From contig JAJDUU010000026.1 in NCBI GenBank assembly GCA_022826485.1, positions 1 to 64,000 of the forward strand: a stretch of 64,000 nucleotides of DNA, in the 5' to 3' direction. Both the position numbers and the translations under genes were made by a program. The DNA comes from Chloroflexota bacterium (GTDB taxonomy: Bacteria > Chloroflexota > UBA11872). Shown here piece by piece: positions 39,025-47,759 of this stretch. Under the pieces are notes generated by a model. That model was not told the origin of the DNA and made no database searches. It saw nothing but the letters and a program-made list of their open reading frames with translations. The stretch's first letter is position 1. Each line of letters starts with the position of its first letter.

Positions 39025-41862
39025 CTACGGGTCGAGCAGGTCATCGTAGATCTCATACACGATCGCGCCGTCCTCGGAGACCGTCACGTTCAGCACCGGT
39101 ATCACCGCGGCATGCTCGTGCGTGACATAGGCGCCGCGGTCCACTTCGCGCAACAGCCGCAACGCCAGCGTCCACCTGCCCGGGCCGGTCACCCCGGCCG
39201 ACGATGCTTCCGTCCGATACGCACCGTCGCCACTCCGCACCGCCAATGTGGACGACGCGGCATCGTAGACGTAGGCGTGCGTCGTGGCCCCTCGTCCCCG
39301 CACGATCTGGCCCGCGAACCATTGCTCCACGACCGGTGTGCGTTGATCGGACTCCAAGCGCCTGGGGATCGCCCAGGGCGATTTGTCGACGCTGAGAAGC
39401 ACCCAGTCCTGTCCCGACCAGAGGTCCGGCGAGTGATCGTCGACGGTGAGCGTGAAGGCCATCCGCCCGTTTGCCGCGCGCACGTCCGACGCCCGCACGC
39501 TGATTGGCGGCGGCTCAGGCGGCGCGACATCCGGCGACTGCATGACCGGCGCCATGGCCCCATGCGGCGCGTAGACGGCCATCTCGTCGTTCCACCAGAT
39601 CGGCTGGCGGCTCTCCGGCGGGAACATCCACGGATCAAGTCCCACCGGCACGATCACCAAGTCCGGCGTCTGGTCACCCAGGCGTTCCGACGACATCGGC
39701 GTCAGCGCGTAGGTCTTCCTGCGCATATACGTCAGCACACCGAACAGGCGAGCATCGGGAGACAGCACCGACGCCACCCGCAGCGTGGTCTCGGTTTCGA
39801 AGGGCGCGCCGCTTGGCCAATACACCATCGTGCCCGCGGGCACCGCCTGCCGCAGCGCCTCGAACGAGGCCGGGCTCGGGGAAACCTCCAGCGCCAGGAA
39901 CGCGGGCCGCACCCGATAGAGCGCCTCGGCGCCGTCGCGCACCAGCAGCTCGAACAACGCCGGATCCGCCAGCCAGCGCCGCGCACGATCAGGCAATCCC
40001 GCGATCCAATCGTCGGTGGCATAGATGTAGTCGAAGCCCAGTCGCCGCAGGGCCGCCGGCTCCAGATAGTGGCGGGCATCAACGAACTCAGGACCGTTCT
40101 TGGCCAGCAAGTGCCGCACGTTGGGGTATCCCGCGGCGTTCGGGCGTCCCGTGGCGTATGTCACCGAGAGATAGGGCCACTCGGGCACGAGGACCCGCGC
40201 ATCGACCGCGGTGTGGTCCCGAATATGGGCGGCGACGCGCGTGGAGATGACAGGCAACGTGGATCGCCCTCGCGCGTCAGTCTTTGAAATTGCCGGCCGC
40301 AGCGATCCGGCATTGGCCAGGTCGACGCCTTGGCCGAGCGCCAATCCCACGTAGCGGACCGGTCCCACGGCCGTCGGCCAGATGACCAGGCTCAACAGCA
40401 ACGTGCCCGCGGCAATCCGCCAACGGGGCCGCAGAGCCGCCAGGCGGGGGCTCAGGGCCAGCAGCATTGCCAGCAGGGCGAAGTTGCGCGCGTGCCCGGC
40501 GAGCCGCTTGAGATCGATCGGATAGGGCTCGTAGCGCAGCACCAGCCAGGCCACGGCCAGCATTGCGGCGCCGACCGCCAGCGCCAGCACCAAGCGGTCG
40601 CGCCGCGCCAGCAGCACGCCGATCCCCGCCACCACCACCGCGCCAATTTCCAACAGGCCCATGCCGCCTGGCCGGACGTCTAACGTGCCCAGCAATTGCC
40701 AGTTGCGCGGGTCGCCGTCCCACCAGAACACGAGACCCGAAGACGCCGAGCCGTCCAAGAGCTCGGTAAATTTGCCGCCGCCGATCAGCAGCAGCGCCAC
40801 GGCCAGCCCGAGCCCCACGCCGGGCCGCAGCATTCGACGCCAGGTCAAGGCCGTCGCGCGCCAGGCCTTCGCGAGAGGTATCGCCTCAAGGCCCGCCCAG
40901 AGCACCAGCACCACTGGGGCCAGCGTCGTTGACACCAGGCCCATAAAGCCAACCAACCCCGCCAGCGTCAGGGTCGCCGGCCATGAGCGGACGGCGTCCC
41001 GCGCCACGCGCTCCAGCACCACGACCGCGAGCGCGTACGCCATGGTGAACGAGGGCTTCCAGATGTCGGGCAGCGCGGCGAACGGCGTGGACAGCGGCAA
41101 CTCGGCGGTCGGCCAGTAAATCTGGGCCAGTGAGGCGCGCAGCCCCGCCGCGGGCAGACCGGCCGGGACCGGCCCCTGCAGAATCCCCGGCGCCCAGCCC
41201 TGCCAGGTCCAGAGGCTGGTTGAGAGCATGAGCGGCGCGAGCAGCAGGGCGATTGGCCACGACGCCCGGGACGCCAGCGCGGTCACCACAATCAGCACAA
41301 AGCTGGTCCAGGCGTAGACGCCCATCAGCTCGGTCACGAATGCGAGATCGGGACCGACCGGCGGGGTCAGCAGACCGATGAGCAGATCAATCCCGTGGTG
41401 GTAGCGCACGAAAATGCCCGGGCTCCAGGGCAACTCCGGCGGAAACCCGCCCGCCCGCAGCGTGGCCGCCAGGCCCAGGTGAATCGCGTCGTCAGGAATC
41501 ACCAGGAGCTGACGGCTGGCAAGGCCCGCCCAGAGCAGCGCCAGAACCACGGCCGCGAACCCCGCCAACATCCGCGGCTCCGGTCGAATGCGTTCGGGCG
41601 CGCGCCAGGCCAGCACGGCGCCCAGCGCCAGCGTGACGCCCCACCCAATCGCCGCGCCTGCGAGTCCCGGCACGGCGTAGAGAACGAGATTCGTGATCAG
41701 GCCCCAGAGCGCGAGGCCGACGACCATGCCCTGCGCCAGCGCCATGCGGTCGTCGGTCTGGCGGAGCGCCACGCGAACCACGATGAAGCCCACGCCGGCC
41801 AGCGCCACGAGCTCTGCCAGGAGCAGCAGGAAGCCCGGCAGGACCGTCGGGTCAACGATCAT
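39025..41862 (-). CDS. Array unit 9: GT-C-like polytopic membrane protein
   Basis: 945 residues. First loop IPDDAIHLGL and RYHHGID; RLAGHARN. Variable segment WPYLSVTYATGRPNAAGY then PNVRHLLAKN, close to unit 11. It has LVIVPVGLDPWMFPP like units 8 and 12, and in its outer domain a stretch (39,320-39,385) almost identical in DNA to unit 8 (36,415-36,480). Signature EVDRGAYVTHE. N-terminal parts (ERIRPEPRMLAGFA) match unit 6 instead, again a mosaic. ATG start with GGGGAGAG five bases upstream. Confidence 0.82.
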   Translation of the reverse strand: MIVDPTVLPGFLLLLAELVALAGVGFIVVRVALRQTDDRMALAQGMVVGLALWGLITNLVLYAVPGLAGAAIGWGVTLALGAVLAWRAPERIRPEPRMLAGFAAVVLALLWAGLASRQLLVIPDDAIHLGLAATLRAGGFPPELPWSPGIFVRYHHGIDLLIGLLTPPVGPDLAFVTELMGVYAWTSFVLIVVTALASRASWPIALLLAPLMLSTSLWTWQGWAPGILQGPVPAGLPAAGLRASLAQIYWPTAELPLSTPFAALPDIWKPSFTMAYALAVVVLERVARDAVRSWPATLTLAGLVGFMGLVSTTLAPVVLVLWAGLEAIPLAKAWRATALTWRRMLRPGVGLGLAVALLLIGGGKFTELLDGSASSGLVFWWDGDPRNWQLLGTLDVRPGGMGLLEIGAVVVAGIGVLLARRDRLVLALAVGAAMLAVAWLVLRYEPYPIDLKRLAGHARNFALLAMLLALSPRLAALRPRWRIAAGTLLLSLVIWPTAVGPVRYVGLALGQGVDLANAGSLRPAISKTDARGRSTLPVISTRVAAHIRDHTAVDARVLVPEWPYLSVTYATGRPNAAGYPNVRHLLAKNGPEFVDARHYLEPAALRRLGFDYIYATDDWIAGLPDRARRWLADPALFELLVRDGAEALYRVRPAFLALEVSPSPASFEALRQAVPAGTMVYWPSGAPFETETTLRVASVLSPDARLFGVLTYMRRKTYALTPMSSERLGDQTPDLVIVPVGLDPWMFPPESRQPIWWNDEMAVYAPHGAMAPVMQSPDVAPPEPPPISVRASDVRAANGRMAFTLTVDDHSPDLWSGQDWVLLSVDKSPWAIPRRLESDQRTPVVEQWFAGQIVRGRGATTHAYVYDAASSTLAVRSGDGAYRTEASSAGVTGPGRWTLALRLLREVDRGAYVTHEHAAVIPVLNVTVSEDGAIVYEIYDDLLDP

Positions 41863-41931
41863 TCGACTCTCCCCACCCGACGACGCGGACCTTGCGACGG
41901 GGGCGTTTCGTATTCAGCGGCGGCGCCCACG

Positions 41932-44772
41932 CTACCCGGCGCGGACCTCATCGTAGACCTGATATGCCACCTTGCCGTCTGGGAGGACAGTCGCCTTGAG
42001 CACCGGGATCAACGCGGCTGGTTCATGCGTCACATAGGTCCCGCGGTCCACCTCCCGCAGCAGGCGCAGCGCCAGCATCCAACTGCCGGAGCCCTGCACT
42101 GGGGTTGACGACGCCTCGGTCCGATATTGTCCGTCGCCACCCCGCACCGCCAGGCTGGACGCGCCCGCATCGTAGACGTAGCCGTGGACCGTCGTCCCCC
42201 GCCCTCGCACCATCTGGCCGGCAAACCACTGCTCGACGACCGGCGTGCGCCGGTCGGCTTCCAGGTGCGTGGGGATTCCCCACGGCGACTCATCGACGTC
42301 GATGAGCACCCAGTCCTGCCCGGACCATTGGTCGGGCGAGTGATCGTCGACGATGACGGTGAAAGCCAGCCGCCCGTCCGCCTCGCGTACGTCCGACACC
42401 CGCACGCTGATCGGCGGCGGCTCTGACGGCGCGGCATCCGGCGGCGGCATGACCGGCGCCACGGCCCCGTGCGGCGCATAGACGGCCATCTCGTCGTTCC
42501 ACCAGATCGGCTGCCGGCCCGCCGGCGGAAACATCCATGGCTCCTGCTCTCGGGGCAGGATCACCAGGTCCGGCGACTGGCCACCGAGCGGTTCGGTCGG
42601 CAACGACGTGAGCGCGTATATCCGTCGGCCCGCATATTTGAGCACGCCGATCAACCGGGTCTCCGGCGTCAGCACCGAGGCGACGCGCAGCGTCGTGTCG
42701 GTCTCGAACGGAGCGCCGGTTGGCCAGTACAGGGTGGCGCCCGACGGAACGGCCCGCCGCAGGGCCTCGAACGACGCGGGGGTGGGCGGCGCGTCCAGCG
42801 ACGCGAACCCCGGCCGCACGCGGTAGAGGGCCGCCGCGCCGTCGCGCACCAGCAGCTCGAACAACTCGGGGTCGGCCAGCCAGCGCCGCGCGCGATCAGG
42901 CAGCCCAGCCACCCAATCGTCGGTGGCATAGATGTACTCGAAGCCCAGCCGCCGCACGGCGCCCGGCTCCAGATAGTCGCGGGCATCCAGAAACTCGGGG
43001 CCAAGGGGCTGATACAGATGCAGCACGTTGGCGTATCCGACGCTGTTCGGGCGGCCCGTGGCGTAGGCGACGGTCAGGTAGGGCGGCTCAGGCACGAGCA
43101 CTCGCGCATCAACCGCGGTGTGGTCATGGATATAGGTCACGATGCGCGCGGACACGGCGGGCAATACCGTTCGCCCCATCCACGACGGAGCCCCGCCGTT
43201 GGCGGTCGTTCCCGACGGGTCAGCGTTGGCTAGCTCGATCCCTTGGCCAATTGCGAACCCCAGGTTGCGAACCGGCGCCACGACCGTCGGCCAGATGACC
43301 AAACCCAGCAACAGCGCGCTCGCGGCATAGCGCCAGCGAGGACGCAGCACCGCCAGATGGGCGCTCAGCGCCAGCAGCACCGCCACCAATGCGAAGTTGC
43401 GCGCGTGTCCCGCCAGGCGGTGAATGTCCCTGGGAAACGGCTCATGGCGCAACACCAACCAGGCGACGGCCAGCAGCGCGGCGCCCACCGCCAACGTCAG
43501 CGCCAAGCGGTCGCGCCGCCCGAGGAACGCCGCAACTCCGGCCAGGGCCACCGGCCCGATCTCCAACAGGCCGACGCCACCCAGCCGCCCGTCGAGTGCG
43601 CCCAGCAATTGCCAATCGCCTGGATCACCGTCCCACCCGAACACGAGGCCCGAGGACCCGGAGCCGTCCAACAGCCCCGTGAACCTTCCACCGCCGGCCA
43701 GCAGCAGCGCGACGGCGAGCACGAGCCCCGCGCCCGGCCGCAGCACCTGGCGCCACCGGAAGGCGCGTGCGCGCCAGGTCTTTGCAAGCGGCAGCGCCGC
43801 CAGGCCCGCCCAGAGCACGAGCACCACCGGCGTGAGCGATGTCGACACCAAGCCCATGAAGCCGACCACACCCGCCAGCGACAGGATCGCCGGCCACGAG
43901 CGGTCCGTCCCCTGCGCCGCACGCTCGAGGACCGATACCGCGAGTGCGTAGGCCAGCGTGTATGACGGCCCCCAGATGTTCGGCACCACGCGTCCCCAGT
44001 GGAGGGTCTCTCCCTCGGTCGGCCAGTAGATCTCTCCCAGTGACGCGCGCAGCCCCGCCGCGGGCAGCCCGGCAGGGACCGGCCCTTGCAGGATTGCCGG
44101 GCTCAGGCCGGTCCAGCCCCAGAGGCCGCTGGTGAGCAGCAGCGGCGTGAGCAGCAGCGCAAGGCGCCACGACCCGCGCGCCAGCAGCGCGGTCGCCGCC
44201 ACCAGCACGTAGCAGATCCAGGCGTAGGCACTCAGCAACTCGTGCACGAACGCGAGATCGGGTCCACCCGGCGGGGCCAGAAGGCCGATCAGCAGATCGA
44301 GGCCGTGGTGATAGCGCACGGGCATACCCGGATTCCAGGGCAGTTCGGGCGGAAACCCGCCCGCGCGAATCGCGGCGGACAGCCCCAGATGAAGCTCATC
44401 GTCCGGAATCGCCAAGAGCTGGCGGCTCGCCAGCCCCACCCAGAACAGCGCCACGACCACCGTGGCGAATCCCGCCACGGTGCGCCGGCTTGGTCCAATG
44501 GGTTTCGGCGCGCGCCACCACAGCACCGCGCCCAGGGTCAGCGTGACGCCCCAGCCCACCGCCGCGCCCGCCAGCCCGGGGACGGCGTAGAGGACGAAAT
44601 TCGTGATGAGGCCCCAGAGGGCGAGGCCGACCACCATGCCTTGCGCCAAGGCCATGCGGTCGTCGGTCTGTCGGAGCGCCACGCGCACGACAATGAAGCC
44701 GACGCCGGCCAGCACCACGAGCTCCGCCAGGAGCAGGATGAATCCCGGCAGGACCGCCGGATCAACGGTCAT
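41932..44772 (-). CDS. Array unit 10: GT-C-like polytopic membrane protein
   Basis: 946 residues. First loop IPDDELHLGL and RYHHGLD; the next membrane segment carries GGPDLAFVHELLSAYAWICY, with a Cys that other units lack. RLAGHARN. Variable segment PPYLTVAYATGRPNSVGY then ANVLHLYQPL. It has LVILPREQEPWMFPP, as do units 7 and 11. Outer domain DQWSGQDWVLIDVDESPWGI and EVDRGTYVTHE. ATG start with a weak ribosome binding site. Spacer of 67 bp to unit 11 and 69 bp to unit 9. Confidence 0.82.
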   Translation of the reverse strand: MTVDPAVLPGFILLLAELVVLAGVGFIVVRVALRQTDDRMALAQGMVVGLALWGLITNFVLYAVPGLAGAAVGWGVTLTLGAVLWWRAPKPIGPSRRTVAGFATVVVALFWVGLASRQLLAIPDDELHLGLSAAIRAGGFPPELPWNPGMPVRYHHGLDLLIGLLAPPGGPDLAFVHELLSAYAWICYVLVAATALLARGSWRLALLLTPLLLTSGLWGWTGLSPAILQGPVPAGLPAAGLRASLGEIYWPTEGETLHWGRVVPNIWGPSYTLAYALAVSVLERAAQGTDRSWPAILSLAGVVGFMGLVSTSLTPVVLVLWAGLAALPLAKTWRARAFRWRQVLRPGAGLVLAVALLLAGGGRFTGLLDGSGSSGLVFGWDGDPGDWQLLGALDGRLGGVGLLEIGPVALAGVAAFLGRRDRLALTLAVGAALLAVAWLVLRHEPFPRDIHRLAGHARNFALVAVLLALSAHLAVLRPRWRYAASALLLGLVIWPTVVAPVRNLGFAIGQGIELANADPSGTTANGGAPSWMGRTVLPAVSARIVTYIHDHTAVDARVLVPEPPYLTVAYATGRPNSVGYANVLHLYQPLGPEFLDARDYLEPGAVRRLGFEYIYATDDWVAGLPDRARRWLADPELFELLVRDGAAALYRVRPGFASLDAPPTPASFEALRRAVPSGATLYWPTGAPFETDTTLRVASVLTPETRLIGVLKYAGRRIYALTSLPTEPLGGQSPDLVILPREQEPWMFPPAGRQPIWWNDEMAVYAPHGAVAPVMPPPDAAPSEPPPISVRVSDVREADGRLAFTVIVDDHSPDQWSGQDWVLIDVDESPWGIPTHLEADRRTPVVEQWFAGQMVRGRGTTVHGYVYDAGASSLAVRGGDGQYRTEASSTPVQGSGSWMLALRLLREVDRGTYVTHEPAALIPVLKATVLPDGKVAYQVYDEVRAG

Positions 44773-44839
44773 TCATCGACCCTGACCGAAGGCGTCCGAG
44801 CTCGGGATCGAGGGCGTCGGAGCGTCGCTGGCATCCACG

Positions 44840-47671
44840 CTAGCGGCCGAGGACGTCGTCGACGACCCGATACGTCACGTCGCCGTCCTCGGATACCGCC
44901 ACCGTCAGCACCGGAATCAATGCGGCTTCCTCATGCGCGAGGTAGGCGCCGCGGTCCACCTCTTGCCGCAGCCGCAGCGCCAGCGTCCACGTGCCAGAGC
45001 CGGTCACGTCAGCCGACAATTCTTCCGTGCGGTACGCGCCATCGCCACTCCGCACTGCAAGTTTCGACGCCGCTGCATCGTAGACGTAGCTGTGCGTCGT
45101 CAGGCCTCGTCCCCGAACGACCTGACCGGCGAACCACTGCTCCACCACGGGCTTTCCGCCATCCAAATTCCTCGGGATCGCCCACGGTGATTCATCGACA
45201 TTGATGAGCACCCAGTCTTGTCCCGTCCATCGCTCGGGCGAGTGATCGTCGACGATCACGGTGAATGCGATTCGCCCGTCAGCGATCCGCACGTCGGAAA
45301 CCCTCACACTGATCGGCGGCGGTTCCGGCGGCGCACTGTCGGGCGGCGGCATGATCGGCGCGACGGCCCCATGCGGCGCGTAGACGGCCATCTCGTGGTT
45401 CCACCAGATCGGCTGCCGGCCCTCCGGCGGGAACATCCACGGCTCCTGCTCTCGCGGCAGGATCACCAGGTCCGGCGTCTGCGCGCCGAGCGGTTCGGCG
45501 GACAGCGAGCTCAGGACGTGCGCCCTTCGCTGCATGTACGTGAGCACACCGAATAGTCGGGCCTCTGGCGAGAGCACCGACGCAATGCGCAGGGTGGTGT
45601 CGGTCTCGAAGGGCGCGCCGCTCGGCCAGTACACCAGGGCGCCCGGGGACACGGCCTGCCGCAGCGCCTCGAATGAGGCCAGTGTCGGCGGCACGTCCAG
45701 TGTCAAGAATGCCGGCCGCACGCGGTAGAGGGCCACCGCGCCGTCGCGCACCAGCAGCTCGAACAGCTCGGGGTCCGCCAGCCAGCGCCGCGCCCGCTCC
45801 GGCAGCCCCGCCACCCAGTCCTCCGTGGCGTAGATGTAGTCAATGCCCAATCGCCGCATGGCGTTCGGTTCGAGGTGGTCGCGGGCATCCACGAACGCCG
45901 GACCGACCTTCGGCAGCAGATGCCGCACATTGAGGTATCCCGCGCCGTTCGGGCGGCCGGTGGCGTACGCCACGGACAGGAGCGGCGGCTCTGGCACGAG
46001 CACGCGCGCGTCCACCGCCGTGTGGTCCCGGATATAGCCCGCGACGCGCGCCGACACCGCCGGCATGGCAAATCGCCCGTGGCCATAGGGCTCGGTCGCC
46101 GCGGGGCGAAGCTGACCGGCATTGGCCACCTCGATGCCGCGCCCCAGCGCGCGGCCCAGGTGGCGCGCCGGCGCCACGATGGTCGGCCAGATGACCAGGC
46201 CCAGCAGCAGCGCGCCTACGGCAAGGCGCCAGCGCGGCCGCAGTGCCATGAGGCGGGGACTAAGGGCCAGGAGCAGCGCCACGAGCGCGAAGTTGCGCGC
46301 GTGCCCCGCGAGGCGGTGGATGTCTTTGGGCACTGGCTCATAGCGCAGCACCAGCCAGCCCAGCGCCAGCATTGCGGCGCCCACGGCCAGCGCTAGAACC
46401 AGGCGGTCGCGCCGTGCCAGCAGGACGGCGATCCCCGCCACGACGACCGGCCCCAGCGCCAGAAGACCCACGCCGCCCGGCTGCGGGTCGAGCGCGCCCA
46501 GCAGCCGCCAGGATGCCGGATCGCCTTCCCACCACCACACGAGGCCCGACGATGCCGAGCCCTCTAAGAGTCCCGTGAACCTGCCGCCGCTGCCCAGGAG
46601 CAGGAGCGCGGCCAGCGCCAGACTCGTGCCCGGCCGCAGCGCGGCGCGCCAGGCGAGTGTCCTCCCACGCCAGGCCTGCCCGAGACGAAGCATCTCAAGG
46701 CCCGCCCACAAGACCAGCATCAGGGGCGCCAAGATCGTGGCCACCAGTCCGATCCACCCAACCAGCCCCGCGAGCGTGAGGCTTGCCGGCCACGACCGGC
46801 CTTCGGCCCGTGTCGCGCGCTCCAACACCACGAAAGCCACCGCATATGCCAGCGGGAAGGAGGGCTTCCAGATGTTTGGGAGCGCCGCTTCCTTCGGCTC
46901 CCAAATCTGTCCCACCTCGGGCCAGTAGATATCGGCCAACGAGGCGCGCAGGCCTGCCTCCGGCAGCCCGGCGGGGACCGCGATCCGCACGATGCCGGGA
47001 GCGCTGGCGGTCCACGTCCAGAGTCCCGCCGTGAGCAACAGCGGCGTGAGCAGCAACGCCGCTTGCCAAGACCCGCGCGCCACCAGCGCCGTCACGACCA
47101 CCAGCACGGCGCTCGCCCAGGCATAGACGCTCAACAACTCGTGCACGAAGGCAAGGTCGGGCCCAACCGGTGGAGCCAACAGGCCAATCAGCAGGTAGGC
47201 GCCGTGATGGAAGTGCGCCGGCATGCCCGGATTCCAAGCCATCTCGGGCGGAAAGCCGCCCGCCCGCAACGAGGCGGCCAAACCCAGGTGCGAGTGTGGA
47301 TCGGGAATGGTGACTTGCTGCCGACTCGCGAGCGCGACCAGGAAGAGCGCGAGCACCAAGAGGACGAATCCCGCCGCCGTGCGCGGCTGAAGTCCGAGGG
47401 GCTGCGGCGCGCGCCACGCCAGGACTGCCCCCAGCATCAGCGTGACGCCCCAGCCCACGGCCGCGCCCGCAAGCCCCGGCACGGCGTAGAGGACAAAATT
47501 CGTGATCAGGCCCCAGAGGGCGAGGCCGACCACCATGCCTTGCGCCAGAGCCATGCGGTCGTCGGTCTGTCGGAGCACCACGCGGACGACGATGAAGCCC
47601 ACCACCGCCAAGGCGACGAACTCCACCAGGAGCAGCAGGAAGCCCGGAACGACCGCCGGATCAACGATCAC
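44840..47671 (-). CDS. Array unit 11: GT-C-like polytopic membrane protein
   Basis: 943 residues. First loop IPDPHSHLGL and HFHHGAY: it is the only unit with Phe in place of Tyr154. RLAGHARN; variable segment PPLLSVAYATGRPNGAGY then LNVRHLLPKV. YATEDW replaces YATDxW. The DNA of 45,490-45,620 is nearly the same as 33,865-33,990 in unit 7, a copy shared across 11.6 kb. Signature EVDRGAYLAHE. GTG start with GGAGG eight bases upstream. Confidence 0.82.
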   Translation of the reverse strand: MIVDPAVVPGFLLLLVEFVALAVVGFIVVRVVLRQTDDRMALAQGMVVGLALWGLITNFVLYAVPGLAGAAVGWGVTLMLGAVLAWRAPQPLGLQPRTAAGFVLLVLALFLVALASRQQVTIPDPHSHLGLAASLRAGGFPPEMAWNPGMPAHFHHGAYLLIGLLAPPVGPDLAFVHELLSVYAWASAVLVVVTALVARGSWQAALLLTPLLLTAGLWTWTASAPGIVRIAVPAGLPEAGLRASLADIYWPEVGQIWEPKEAALPNIWKPSFPLAYAVAFVVLERATRAEGRSWPASLTLAGLVGWIGLVATILAPLMLVLWAGLEMLRLGQAWRGRTLAWRAALRPGTSLALAALLLLGSGGRFTGLLEGSASSGLVWWWEGDPASWRLLGALDPQPGGVGLLALGPVVVAGIAVLLARRDRLVLALAVGAAMLALGWLVLRYEPVPKDIHRLAGHARNFALVALLLALSPRLMALRPRWRLAVGALLLGLVIWPTIVAPARHLGRALGRGIEVANAGQLRPAATEPYGHGRFAMPAVSARVAGYIRDHTAVDARVLVPEPPLLSVAYATGRPNGAGYLNVRHLLPKVGPAFVDARDHLEPNAMRRLGIDYIYATEDWVAGLPERARRWLADPELFELLVRDGAVALYRVRPAFLTLDVPPTLASFEALRQAVSPGALVYWPSGAPFETDTTLRIASVLSPEARLFGVLTYMQRRAHVLSSLSAEPLGAQTPDLVILPREQEPWMFPPEGRQPIWWNHEMAVYAPHGAVAPIMPPPDSAPPEPPPISVRVSDVRIADGRIAFTVIVDDHSPERWTGQDWVLINVDESPWAIPRNLDGGKPVVEQWFAGQVVRGRGLTTHSYVYDAAASKLAVRSGDGAYRTEELSADVTGSGTWTLALRLRQEVDRGAYLAHEEAALIPVLTVAVSEDGDVTYRVVDDVLGR

Positions 47672-47759
47672 GCCGGAGGCCTCCCCGCGACCGCCGCGCG
47701 TCTACTCAATGCGGCCGCGCTCTCGATCCATCAAGTTCCGATGATTGCCGACGCCAATG